Origin: CALROG01 sp943369755
GTDB lineage: Bacteria > Pseudomonadota > Gammaproteobacteria > Burkholderiales > Burkholderiaceae_C
Length of the DNA: 61,951 nt
Assembly: GCA_943369755.1 (NCBI GenBank)
Contig: CALROG020000022.1
Span: 1-61,951, forward strand
Direction: 5' to 3'
The notes beneath the pieces were generated by a model. It made no database searches. It had not been told where the DNA came from and worked only from the letters and a program-made list of their open reading frames with translations. Positions within the stretch are counted from its first letter, which is position 1; each line of letters begins with the position of its first letter. Made by a program: the position numbers and the translations under genes. Below, one piece after another: positions 47,881-55,946 of the stretch.

Positions 47881-48315
47881 ATGGCCACACCGCACCCAGA
47901 CTTTGCCGACTACTGCTGCGAACTGCTGGCCAGCGTGGGGCCGTGCGAACGCAAACGCATGTTTGGCGGCTACGGCATCAGCACAGGTGGCCTGACGATT
48001 GCCTGGGTGCTTGACCTGGGCGCTGGTGAAAAGCTTTGGCTCAAGGCCAGTGAAGAAACCCGTGGCCTGTATGAAGCCGCGGGTTGTGAGCGCTTCACCT
48101 ACCTGGCCAAGGGCGTGCAAAGGTCAGTCAACTACTACAGCGCCCCCGAAGAGGCCCTGGAGTCAGTTCAACTGATGGCCCCGTGGGCCCGGCAGGCCCT
48201 GGGCTGTGCGCTGAAAGCCGCCGCCGGCAAAAGCAGGCCCAGCAGGCCTGCCGCCAAGCGGCCAACCGCGCCCAGGCCCAGCAAAACCGCCAGCCGCAAG
48301 TCGGCCAAAGGCTGA
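47881..48315 (+). CDS. TfoX N-terminal domain protein
   Basis: A 144-residue protein: one TfoX-N domain (about residues 5-95, with ERKRMFGGYGISTGGLTIAW and AKGVQRSVNYYSAPEEALE) and a basic, Pro/Lys/Ser-rich tail (about 115-144). TfoX/Sxy proteins help activate competence genes in gammaproteobacteria, but single-domain forms are widespread and of unsure role. The tail overlaps the DUF2917 gene on the other strand by 148 bp. Confidence 0.85.
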   Translation: MATPHPDFADYCCELLASVGPCERKRMFGGYGISTGGLTIAWVLDLGAGEKLWLKASEETRGLYEAAGCERFTYLAKGVQRSVNYYSAPEEALESVQLMAPWARQALGCALKAAAGKSRPSRPAAKRPTAPRPSKTASRKSAKG

Positions 48316-48674
48316 ACAACCGCCAGTTGCGCCCGTGAGGCCGTGCGAATTGGCACCGGCACCAGCGCGGGCAACGGCTCCCAGTTGAAGTAGGCCGAAG
48401 CCCCGGCACCCATGCCGCAAGGCTCTATCACCGCGCGCTGGCCGGCCTGCACGGTGAGTTGGTCACCCGCTTCCAGAAACTGGTCGCCCTGGGCATTGAG
48501 CGCCCCGAAGTGCGGGCCGTCAAAAGTCAACCAGACCCGGCCATGCGCCACCTTGAAAACCGCGTCTTCGCGTGGTTGAAGGGTGATGGCACGCCCGGCA
48601 CCCAGCTTCCAGGTGCCCGGCAGCGCGGTGGTGGGCAAGGATTGTTGCGTTTGGGTCAGATTTGGGTAGGCCAT
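48168..48674 (-). CDS. DUF2917 family protein
   Basis: A 168-residue protein of unknown function. The N-terminal half is a cupin-like DUF2917 domain (GRAITLQPREDAVFKV and GRVWLTFDGPH, then FLEAGDQLTVQAGQRAVIEP); a hydrophobic stretch near residues 123-150 could be a membrane anchor. It overlaps the TfoX-like gene tail convergently and is divergent from a LysR regulator, a common pairing. GGAG precedes the ATG at 48674. Confidence 0.8.
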   Translation of the reverse strand: MAYPNLTQTQQSLPTTALPGTWKLGAGRAITLQPREDAVFKVAHGRVWLTFDGPHFGALNAQGDQFLEAGDQLTVQAGQRAVIEPCGMGAGASAYFNWEPLPALVPVPIRTASRAQLAVVQPLADLRLAVLLGLGAVGRLAAGLLGLLLPAAAFSAQPRACRAHGAIS

Positions 48675-48737
48675 GACTTTCTCCAGTTAGGCAATTCGGG
48701 TGTTGAATGATCAGCGACAGGTGCTTGGCAGTCCAAT

Positions 48738-48768
48738 GAATTCGGGCTACGCTATTGATTCCGAATTC
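48738..48768. promoter_or_regulatory. Inverted repeat in the DUF2917-LysR divergent promoter
   Basis: GAATTCGG (48738-48745) and CCGAATTC (48761-48768) are perfect inverted copies with a 15-bp spacer. They lie between the divergent starts (48674 and 48807), where a LysR-type regulator would bind. The rest of the 132-bp gap shows nothing else. Confidence 0.5.
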
Positions 48769-48806
48769 GCATGAATGGCCACACCCCTCCTGACACCCCC
48801 TGACCG

Positions 48807-49802
48807 ATGCAACACTCCCAAACCCATCTGCGCAGCCGCCCAATAGCGGCCGGCCACCTGCGGGCCTTCGACGCCGTCGCCCGGCACCTGAACTTTCGCG
48901 CCGCATCGGAAGAAATGGCGCTGACCCAGTCTGCGGTGAGCCGACAGATTCAGGCCCTGGAAGAAGAGGTGGGTGTGAGCCTGTTTTTGCGCCATACCCG
49001 CGCGGTGGAGCTCACCGCCGCCGGTGCGCAGTTGTTGATGGCCGTGACCCAGGCGTTGCCGCGCATTGACGGCGCGGTGCGCCAAATCCGCCAGAGCGCG
49101 GGGCGCAAGAGCGTGTCGCTCACCACCTTTGCCTCGTTCGCGTCGATGTGGCTGATCCCGCGGATGGAGGCCTTTCAGCGCGACAACCCCGACATCGACA
49201 TCCGCATTGATGCGTCTGACCTGGCGGTAGACCTGGACATGGCCGACGTAGACCTGGCGCTGCGCTATGGCCCGGTGGCCAGCATGCCGCCCAGCGCCAT
49301 CCGCATGTTTGGTGAACAGCTCACCCCGGTGGCCAGCCCCTGGCTGCTGAAAAGCCTGCCGCCGCTGACCAGGCCGGCCGACATTGCCAACTTCGCGCTG
49401 ATTGAAGCCGGCGACGCCCACCGCACGCACCTGGACTGGCTGAGCTGGCGCCGCTGGCTGGACGAGCACAAGCTGGGCAAGCTCACCCCCAAGCGCTGGC
49501 TTTACTTCAACTACGCTTACCAGATGGTGCAAGCCGCGCTGACCGGCCAGGGCATTGTGCTGGCGCGGCTGCCCCTGGTGGCCGAGAGCCTGGCCAACGG
49601 CGACCTGGTCGAGGCCTTGCCCAAAAGCTCTGGCGTGGCCCGCATGGACTCGCCCATGGCCTATTGGCTGCTGGTCGGCCCGCGCAGTGCCCAGCGACCC
49701 GAAATCAAGGCGTTTTGTACCTGGCTGCTGGCCCAAAGCAAGGCCACGCGCGAAACCATCGGTGAAGTGCCCGACCCCGACACGGTAGACAACATCGACT
49801 GA
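48807..49802 (+). CDS. LysR-family transcriptional regulator (GcvA-like)
   Basis: A 331-residue LysR regulator: winged HTH at residues 15-75 (HLRAFDAVARHLNFRAASEEMALTQSAVSRQIQ, read in two parts) and a periplasmic-binding-like effector domain from about 100. The phrases RYGPVASMPPS and MVQAALTGQGIVLARLPLV are typical of GcvA-type members. The target is most likely the divergent DUF2917 gene. The ATG at 48807 has no strong Shine-Dalgarno. Confidence 0.9.
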   Translation: MQHSQTHLRSRPIAAGHLRAFDAVARHLNFRAASEEMALTQSAVSRQIQALEEEVGVSLFLRHTRAVELTAAGAQLLMAVTQALPRIDGAVRQIRQSAGRKSVSLTTFASFASMWLIPRMEAFQRDNPDIDIRIDASDLAVDLDMADVDLALRYGPVASMPPSAIRMFGEQLTPVASPWLLKSLPPLTRPADIANFALIEAGDAHRTHLDWLSWRRWLDEHKLGKLTPKRWLYFNYAYQMVQAALTGQGIVLARLPLVAESLANGDLVEALPKSSGVARMDSPMAYWLLVGPRSAQRPEIKAFCTWLLAQSKATRETIGEVPDPDTVDNID

Positions 49803-49829
49803 TGGCGCTGGCAGCCTGAAAGTGGCCGG

Positions 49830-51047
49830 CTAAAGGATCGCGCCGGCTTTCTCACCGCGCTCGTACACCACGTGCGCACGCCCCACGATCAGCGGGTCAA
49901 GCTTGCCAACCAGCTCCAGCGCCTTGCTTGTGTAGGGCAACTTGTGCAGCACATAGCGCATGGCGTTCAGGCGCGCGCGCTTCTTGCAGTCGCTCTTGAT
50001 CACGGTCCATGGGGAATCAGCGGTGTCCGTGTCGAAGAACATGGCTTCTTTGGCACGGGTGTAGTCGTCCCATTTGTCCAGCGATGCCATGTCGATCGGG
50101 CTGAGCTTCCACTGCTTGAGCGGGTGCGCCTGGCGCTCCTTGAAGCGGCGGCGTTGCTCTTTGCGGCTCACGCTGAACCAGAACTTGATCAGGTGCACGC
50201 CGCTGCGCACCAGGTGCCGCTCGAACTCGGGGGTCTGGCGCATGAACTCGGCATATTCCTCGGGCGAACAGAACCCCATGACGCGCTCGACCCCGGCGCG
50301 GTTGTACCAGCTGCGGTCCATCAACACGATCTCGCCGCGGGTGGGCAAATGCTGGACATAGCGCTGGAAGTACCACTGTCCCAACTCGGTCGAAGTGGGC
50401 TTTTCAAGCGCCACAACGCGGGCACCGCGCGGGTTCAGGTGCTCCATGAAGCGTTTGATGGCGCCACCCTTGCCTGCGGCATCGCGCCCTTCAAACAGGA
50501 TGATCACCCGCTGGCCGGTTTCCTTGACCCAGGCCTGCAGCTTCAGGAGTTCCACCTGCAAGCGGAATTTTTCGCGCTCGTACACGCTGCGCCGCAAGAG
50601 GTTACGGTACGGGTAAGCACCGTCGCGCCAGCCAGGTGCCAGGGCTTCGTCGGGGTTCTGAGGTGCACCACTGCCGTCGGCCACGAGCCCAGTGCCATCG
50701 GCAGCGTCCGCCTGTGGCCCGGTCAGGGCAGCGCGCAGCACCCGCCGGTCGTCTGCCGATGCACCGTCCAGCAAGGCCCGTAACGACTGAGCACGTGCGG
50801 CGGGCGTATCGGCCTTGGGCAGCAGCGACAGCACTGCCGACACCGCCTGGCTTTGTGCCGCTTCGGTAGCCTCGGCCACCACAAACTGCTCAAGCGCGCG
50901 GCTGCGGGTGGACGGCGCAGTGTCGACCCGGGCCACTCTGCGCACAACTGCAACACTCTGCGCGGGCGTTTTGGCCCGCAGGGAACTTGCGGTCTGGCGT
51001 TTTGCTGGTGGAGACTTGGTTTTCTGGGGCGCGGATGTGACGGCCAT
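49830..51047 (-). CDS. ppk2: Polyphosphate kinase 2 family protein
   Basis: A 405-residue PPK2 enzyme, which moves phosphate between polyphosphate and nucleotides. Walker A is EGRDAAGKGGAIKRF (about residue 185), Walker B LMDRSWYNRAGVERVMGF, and the lid Arg-rich SRKEQRRRFKERQ. The C-terminal 270 residues form the catalytic domain. The first 130 residues are a Lys/Ala/Ser-rich extension of unknown role that is not part of the domain. It ends 28 bp after and converges with the LysR gene. Confidence 0.92.
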   Translation of the reverse strand: MAVTSAPQKTKSPPAKRQTASSLRAKTPAQSVAVVRRVARVDTAPSTRSRALEQFVVAEATEAAQSQAVSAVLSLLPKADTPAARAQSLRALLDGASADDRRVLRAALTGPQADAADGTGLVADGSGAPQNPDEALAPGWRDGAYPYRNLLRRSVYEREKFRLQVELLKLQAWVKETGQRVIILFEGRDAAGKGGAIKRFMEHLNPRGARVVALEKPTSTELGQWYFQRYVQHLPTRGEIVLMDRSWYNRAGVERVMGFCSPEEYAEFMRQTPEFERHLVRSGVHLIKFWFSVSRKEQRRRFKERQAHPLKQWKLSPIDMASLDKWDDYTRAKEAMFFDTDTADSPWTVIKSDCKKRARLNAMRYVLHKLPYTSKALELVGKLDPLIVGRAHVVYERGEKAGAIL

Positions 51048-51162
51048 GGTTCGGGGCTCCTAGCGGGTGGCTCAAAAGTTCCACTGTGCACGCCCAAATC
51101 GCCCGGACCTTGACGGATGTCAAATGTCTGTCACGAAAACGTCATGTCGGACAGAAGCACTA

Positions 51163-51747
51163 TCAAGTCGGCCAAACGACCCCGTTGTCATTCAAGATGG
51201 CGTCAAGCGGCACGTCATGCGGCTCGGGCTCAAAATCGTCCAGGTAGCCGTTGGTGAAGCCCAGCCCCACCGTGAAGGGCCTGGGTTGCAGCGTGGCCAG
51301 CGTGCGGTCATAAAAGCCACCCCCATAGCCCAGCCGGTAGCCCCCCGCGGCATAGCCCACACACGGCACAAACAGCAGCGTGGGCACAATGATTTCCGTG
51401 TCTTTGGGCTTGGGGATGCCGTAGGCGTCTTCTTCCATCGGGCAGCCGGGGTACCAGGCGTGAAAAGTCAGCGTTTTGTGCAGCTTGTCCACCACCGGCA
51501 GGCCAATGCGGCGCAACGCGGGCTGGTCGATCAGTTCACCGTCTTCCTTCCAGCGGTGCAAGGCCGGCAGCGGGTCAAACTCGCCCTTGATCGGCCAGTA
51601 GGCGCCAATCATGGCGTCGGGTCGGCCGACCAGCCAAATACGCATCACGCGCTGTAAAAGATCAGCGCGCTGTAGGCGGTCAGGCAGGTTCAACCGTTGT
51701 TCAATGAGGGCTTTTCTCAAAGCCCGCTTTTCTTCCGACTTATCCAT
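51163..51747 (-). CDS. 5-formyltetrahydrofolate cyclo-ligase
   Basis: A 194-residue enzyme that converts 5-formyl-THF to 5,10-methenyl-THF. The N-terminal basic helix (MDKSEEKRALRKALIEQR) and the C-terminal GYAAGGYRLGYGGGFYDRTLA motif define the family. I start at ATG 51747; the longer frame toward 52314 runs antisense through the slt gene. The start is divergent from slt, 9 bp apart. In many genomes this gene follows 6S RNA; I see no 6S-like structure here. Confidence 0.92.
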   Translation of the reverse strand: MDKSEEKRALRKALIEQRLNLPDRLQRADLLQRVMRIWLVGRPDAMIGAYWPIKGEFDPLPALHRWKEDGELIDQPALRRIGLPVVDKLHKTLTFHAWYPGCPMEEDAYGIPKPKDTEIIVPTLLFVPCVGYAAGGYRLGYGGGFYDRTLATLQPRPFTVGLGFTNGYLDDFEPEPHDVPLDAILNDNGVVWPT

Positions 51748-51756
51748 AATCCCCAG

Positions 51757-53763
51757 ATGCAGTTTCGAACCATTCTGACATTGATCGTTGCCACGCTCGC
51801 CTGTGCAGCGCAGGCCCAGACCCGCGCCGACGATCTGGTGCTGGAAATGAACCAGGCCTTCAAGCGCGGCGACACCCGCAAACTCAGCCAGATGCTGCCG
51901 CAGTTGCGCGGCCACGCGCTGGAGCCCTGGGCCGCCTACTGGGAGTTGCGCGCCCGGCTGGACAGCGCCAGCACCCAGGAAATTCAGGGCTTTTTCAGCC
52001 GCTACGCCGGCACCTACCAGGAAGACCGGCTGCGCAACGACTGGCTGCTGCTGCTGGGCCAGCGGCGCGACTGGACCACCTTTGAGGCGGAACACCCCAA
52101 ATTCCGCATGAACGACGACCGCGAGGTGCGGTGCTATGCGCTGTTGGTGCAGTACCTCACCCAGGGCCCGGCCGCGCCGGTAACGCTGGGCGACGAAGTG
52201 CGCCGTCACTGGCTGGCCCAGCGCGAAGCCGACGACGGCTGCGCCCACGCGGCCAGCCGCATGATTGGCGACAAAGACGGCCCGCGCCGCCTCAGCGCCG
52301 CAGACGCCTGGCACAAGGCGCGCCTGGCCACCGAAGCCAACCGCCCCCGCGCAGCGGCCAAGGCGGTTGAAATCGTCGCCCCCGAGGCGCTGAACCTGCT
52401 GGGCGAACTCAACGCCAGCCCGGCCAAATTTCTGACCAGCCGCGTTAGCGCCGCCTCAAAGGTGCGCAAGGAAATGATCACGCTGGCGCTGATCAAGCTC
52501 GCCGCCGCTGATGCCGAAGGCGCGGCGCGCCAGCTTGAGAACAAATGGGGTCCGCAGCTCAGCCCGGAAGAGCGCAACTGGGTCTGGGGCGTGATCGGCA
52601 AGCAGGCCGCCGCCCGGCTGGGCAGCGACGCGCTGGAGCACTACGCCAAAGTCAGCCGCGACGCCGACCTGTCTGAAGACATGCTGGTGTGGAAAGTGCG
52701 GGCCGCCCTGCGCGCGGGCAACAAGCCGCGCTGGGCCGAGGTGCTGAGCGCCATCAACGCCATGAATGAAGACGCCCGGCGCGACCCGGCCTGGGTCTAC
52801 TGGAAGGCCCGCGCACTGTTGGCGGGGGCCAATGCGGCGAACCACCGCGCCGAGGCCACCGCGCTGCTGGAAAGCATTGCGTCGCCGCGTGGCTTTTACG
52901 AGCAACTGGCCCTGGAAGAGCTGGGCCAGAAAATAGTGGCGCCGGCCCGCCCGGCACCCCTGACAACCGAAGAAAAAGAAGGCGCGCGCCTGAACGCCAG
53001 CCTGAACCGCGCGCTGTATGCCATTGCCATCGGCTTGCGGCCCGATGGCGTGCGTGAATGGAACTACGGCACCAACCTGGCCAAGCCCGGTGGCATGTCT
53101 GACCGCGAGCTGCTGGCGGCGGCCCAATTCGCCTGCGACCGCGAGGTCTGGGACCGCTGCATCAACACCAGCGACCGCACCCGAATTGAGGTCGATGTGG
53201 AGCAGCGCTTTCCCATGCCGTTTCGCGACGCGGTGGTCAAGCGCAGCCGCGAGATAGCCCTGGACCCGGCCTATGTGTATGGCCTGATCCGCCAGGAGAG
53301 CCGTTTCATCATGGACGCCCGCTCCCACGTGGGCGCTTCCGGGTTGATGCAGGTCATGCCCGCCACGGCGCGCTGGACGGCCCGCAAGATCGGCCTGACC
53401 AGCTTCACGCCCGACCAGATCAACGACCGCGACACCAACATCGCCATTGGCACCGGCTACCTCAAGCTGGTGCTGGACGACTTTGCCGGCTCGATGCCGC
53501 TGGCCGCCGCGGCCTACAACGCGGGGCCGAGCCGCTCCCGCAACTGGCGCGCCCCGGGCGGCACCGGTCCGGTGCTGGAAGGCGCGATGTGGGCTGAAAA
53601 CGTGCCGTTCAACGAAACCCGCGACTACGTCAAGAAAGTGCTGTCCAACGCCACCATGTACGCCGCCATCCTGAGCGGCCAGCCCCAGTCGCTGAAAGCG
53701 CGGCTGGGCTCCGTGGGGCCGCGCGATGCAGCCCTGCCCGAAGTCAACAAAGACCTGCCATGA
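51757..53763 (+). CDS. slt: Soluble lytic murein transglycosylase
   Basis: A 668-residue exported enzyme: signal peptide (MQFRTILTLIVATLACAAQA), a long alpha-superhelical U/L domain (about 25-490), and a C-terminal lysozyme-like SLT domain with catalytic Glu514 in IRQESRF, then GLMQVMPATA and AAYNAGPSR. It cleaves peptidoglycan to 1,6-anhydromuropeptides. Start at ATG 51757 gives a proper signal peptide. It overlaps the next gene by 4 bp (ATGA). Confidence 0.94.
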   Translation: MQFRTILTLIVATLACAAQAQTRADDLVLEMNQAFKRGDTRKLSQMLPQLRGHALEPWAAYWELRARLDSASTQEIQGFFSRYAGTYQEDRLRNDWLLLLGQRRDWTTFEAEHPKFRMNDDREVRCYALLVQYLTQGPAAPVTLGDEVRRHWLAQREADDGCAHAASRMIGDKDGPRRLSAADAWHKARLATEANRPRAAAKAVEIVAPEALNLLGELNASPAKFLTSRVSAASKVRKEMITLALIKLAAADAEGAARQLENKWGPQLSPEERNWVWGVIGKQAAARLGSDALEHYAKVSRDADLSEDMLVWKVRAALRAGNKPRWAEVLSAINAMNEDARRDPAWVYWKARALLAGANAANHRAEATALLESIASPRGFYEQLALEELGQKIVAPARPAPLTTEEKEGARLNASLNRALYAIAIGLRPDGVREWNYGTNLAKPGGMSDRELLAAAQFACDREVWDRCINTSDRTRIEVDVEQRFPMPFRDAVVKRSREIALDPAYVYGLIRQESRFIMDARSHVGASGLMQVMPATARWTARKIGLTSFTPDQINDRDTNIAIGTGYLKLVLDDFAGSMPLAAAAYNAGPSRSRNWRAPGGTGPVLEGAMWAENVPFNETRDYVKKVLSNATMYAAILSGQPQSLKARLGSVGPRDAALPEVNKDLP

Positions 53764-54704
53764 ACCGCATCCTCGTATTAGGTGGCACCGGCTTTGTCGG
53801 GCGCCATCTCTGTGAAAAACTGGCGCGCCTGCAATGGCATGCCACGGTGCCGACGCGGCGGCTGCACAACGCGCAGGGCGTGCTCACGCTGCCGCTGGTG
53901 CAGCCGCTGCAAGCCGACTTGCACGACGAAGCTGCTTTGACCCGGCTGGTGGCCGGGCACGACGCGGTGGTGAACCTGGTGGCCATCCTGCACGGCAACC
54001 AGGCCAGCTTTGACCACGCCCATGTGCAACTGCCGCAAAAGCTGGCCCGCGCCTGCGCGGCCACTGGCGTACAGCGCCTGGTGCACGTGAGCGCACTGGG
54101 CGCGGCGCTGGATGCGCCGTCGATGTACCAGCGCAGCAAGGCCTGTGGCGAGCAGGCCCTGCACGCCGCAGGCCTGGCCCTGACCGTGCTGCGCCCCAGC
54201 GTGATTTATGGCGAAGGCGACCGCTTCCTCAATTTGTTTGCGCGGCTGCAAAGCCTGTTCCCGCTGATGCCGCTGGCCGGTGCCGGGGCACGCTTTCAGC
54301 CCGTGTGGGTAGAAGACGTGGCGCAAGCCATCGTGAACGCCCTGCAGCAGCCCGCCAGCGTGGGCCAGACCTATGAAGCCGTTGGCCCTGAAGTGCTGAC
54401 GCTGCGTCAGCTCGTGCAACTGGCGGGCCGCCTGAGCGGCAACCCGCGCCCGATCATCGGCTTGCCGCTGGCGCTGGGGAAACTGCAGGCACTGCTGATG
54501 GAGCTGGCGCCCGGCGAGCCGCTGATGAGCCGCGACAACATCGACTCGATGACGCTGGACAACGTGGCCAGCGGCACGCTGCCAGGCCTTGGCGCACTGG
54601 GCATCGCACCGGCCGCCATTGGCACCGTGGCACCCGGCTACCTGGGCACCCGGGGCCTGCGCAGCGGGCTGTCGGTCATGCGCAAGACAGCCGGGCGGTT
54701 CTAG
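53760..54704 (+). CDS. NDUFA9-like NAD(P)-binding protein (atypical SDR)
   Basis: A 314-residue Rossmann protein starting MNRILVLGGTGFVGRHL, with LVHVSALGAA and SKACGEQAL (Tyr of the SDR triad replaced: YQRSKACGE). The family resembles complex I subunit NDUFA9 and acts as an NADPH-binding, often non-catalytic, SDR. Translationally coupled to slt. Its role is not established. Confidence 0.85.
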   Translation: MNRILVLGGTGFVGRHLCEKLARLQWHATVPTRRLHNAQGVLTLPLVQPLQADLHDEAALTRLVAGHDAVVNLVAILHGNQASFDHAHVQLPQKLARACAATGVQRLVHVSALGAALDAPSMYQRSKACGEQALHAAGLALTVLRPSVIYGEGDRFLNLFARLQSLFPLMPLAGAGARFQPVWVEDVAQAIVNALQQPASVGQTYEAVGPEVLTLRQLVQLAGRLSGNPRPIIGLPLALGKLQALLMELAPGEPLMSRDNIDSMTLDNVASGTLPGLGALGIAPAAIGTVAPGYLGTRGLRSGLSVMRKTAGRF

Positions 54705-54824
54705 GGCATCCGCCCGGGAAGGGCACCCGCGCAAGAACGCCTGGGCATCAATGCCCGCATTTTTTTGCATCAATGGGGCTGCGCTGTCGGCTTAGCATGC
54801 AAACATTTCAACCGGAGGCAACAC

Positions 54825-55508
54825 ATGCTCACGCTGTACATCGGCAACAAAAACTATTCGTCGTGGTCCATGCGCCCATGGGTTTTGCTCAAGCAGGCGG
54901 GCATTGCGTTTGAGGAAGTCATGGTCCGGTTTGACTCGTTCGACGCGGACTCAAGCTTCAAGCAGGCGATTGCCAAGGTCAACCCGACCGGCCGCGTGCC
55001 AGTGCTGACCGACGACGGTTTTGCCGTATGGGACACCCTGGCGATTGCCGAATACCTGGCCGAAAAGTTTCCGGCCAAACAGCTCTGGCCCCAGGACGCC
55101 CAGGCCCGCGCCCGGGCCCGCAGCGTCTGCGCTGAAATGCATTCAGGCTTTGGCGCGCTGCGCAGTGCCTGCCCGATGAACATCGAGGCCGCGCTACCCC
55201 AAATTGGCGCGCTGGCCTGGCGCGACAAGCCGGCCGTGCGCGCCGACGTGCAACGCATCGTGGACCTGTGGAGCGCGCTGCTGGAACAGCACAAGGGCCC
55301 CATGCTGTTTGGCGAGTTCAGTATTGCCGACGCCTACTTTGCGCCGGTCTGCATGCGCCTGCGCACCTATGCTCTGCCGGTGCCGGGCCATATCACCGAC
55401 TACATCCGCCGCGTCTGCGCGCTGCCAGGCGTCAAGGCCTGGATCGATGACGCACTGGCGGAGAAGGACTTTCTGGACTTCGAGGAACCCTACCGCACCA
55501 CTCGCTGA
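54825..55508 (+). CDS. Glutathione S-transferase family protein
   Basis: A 227-residue GST: N-terminal thioredoxin-like domain (LTLYIGNKNYSSWSMRPWVLL with an S-S-W-S stretch, then NPTGRVPVLTDDGF) and alpha-helical C-terminal domain (about 90-220) with FSIADAYFAPVC. A strong CCGGAGG site lies 9 bp before the ATG at 54825. Substrate unknown. The next gene starts 12 bp after its stop. Confidence 0.9.
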   Translation: MLTLYIGNKNYSSWSMRPWVLLKQAGIAFEEVMVRFDSFDADSSFKQAIAKVNPTGRVPVLTDDGFAVWDTLAIAEYLAEKFPAKQLWPQDAQARARARSVCAEMHSGFGALRSACPMNIEAALPQIGALAWRDKPAVRADVQRIVDLWSALLEQHKGPMLFGEFSIADAYFAPVCMRLRTYALPVPGHITDYIRRVCALPGVKAWIDDALAEKDFLDFEEPYRTTR

Positions 55509-55520
55509 CTGGAGCCCGCC

Positions 55521-55916
55521 ATGCCCACGGTACTGATCGAAACCCGCCTGCCGCGCCCGCCCGCCGATGAGGTGGCCATCATCGACGCAGTGCATGCCGC
55601 GCTGGTGGACGCGTTTCGCATCCCGGCCACCGACCGCGAGCTGCGGCTGATTCAGCATGCCCCGCACCGCATGACCTGCCCGCCCGATCGCGCCCAGCCC
55701 GAGCTGTTCACCATCATCACCATCGACGCGTTTGCGGGGCGTTCCATCGAGGCCAAGCGCGTGCTGTACCGTGCCATCGTCGCGCGGCTGACGCCGCTGG
55801 GTATTCCAGGCGACCATGTCCTTACCGTTCTGCGCGAGCACCCGCTTGAGAACTGGGGCCTGCGCGGGGGCCGGGCCGGTTGCGACGTGGAGCTGGGCTT
55901 CAACGTCCAGGTCTGA
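55521..55916 (+). CDS. Tautomerase-like protein
   Basis: A 131-residue protein of the tautomerase/MIF superfamily. The N-terminal Pro (M-P-T) would be the catalytic base after Met removal. The body resembles the 4-oxalocrotonate tautomerase-like group, with PLENWGLRGGRAG near the C-terminus. Reaction unknown. It is placed between the GST and cca in one direction. Confidence 0.8.
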   Translation: MPTVLIETRLPRPPADEVAIIDAVHAALVDAFRIPATDRELRLIQHAPHRMTCPPDRAQPELFTIITIDAFAGRSIEAKRVLYRAIVARLTPLGIPGDHVLTVLREHPLENWGLRGGRAGCDVELGFNVQV

Positions 55917-55946
55917 CCCGCCAGAGCCTGGCCCTAAACTCGGGCC

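Noticed and set aside
51163..52314. A 383-residue version of the formyl-THF cyclo-ligase
   Set aside because: The extra 189 residues are antisense to slt; the ATG at 51747 gives the normal protein.
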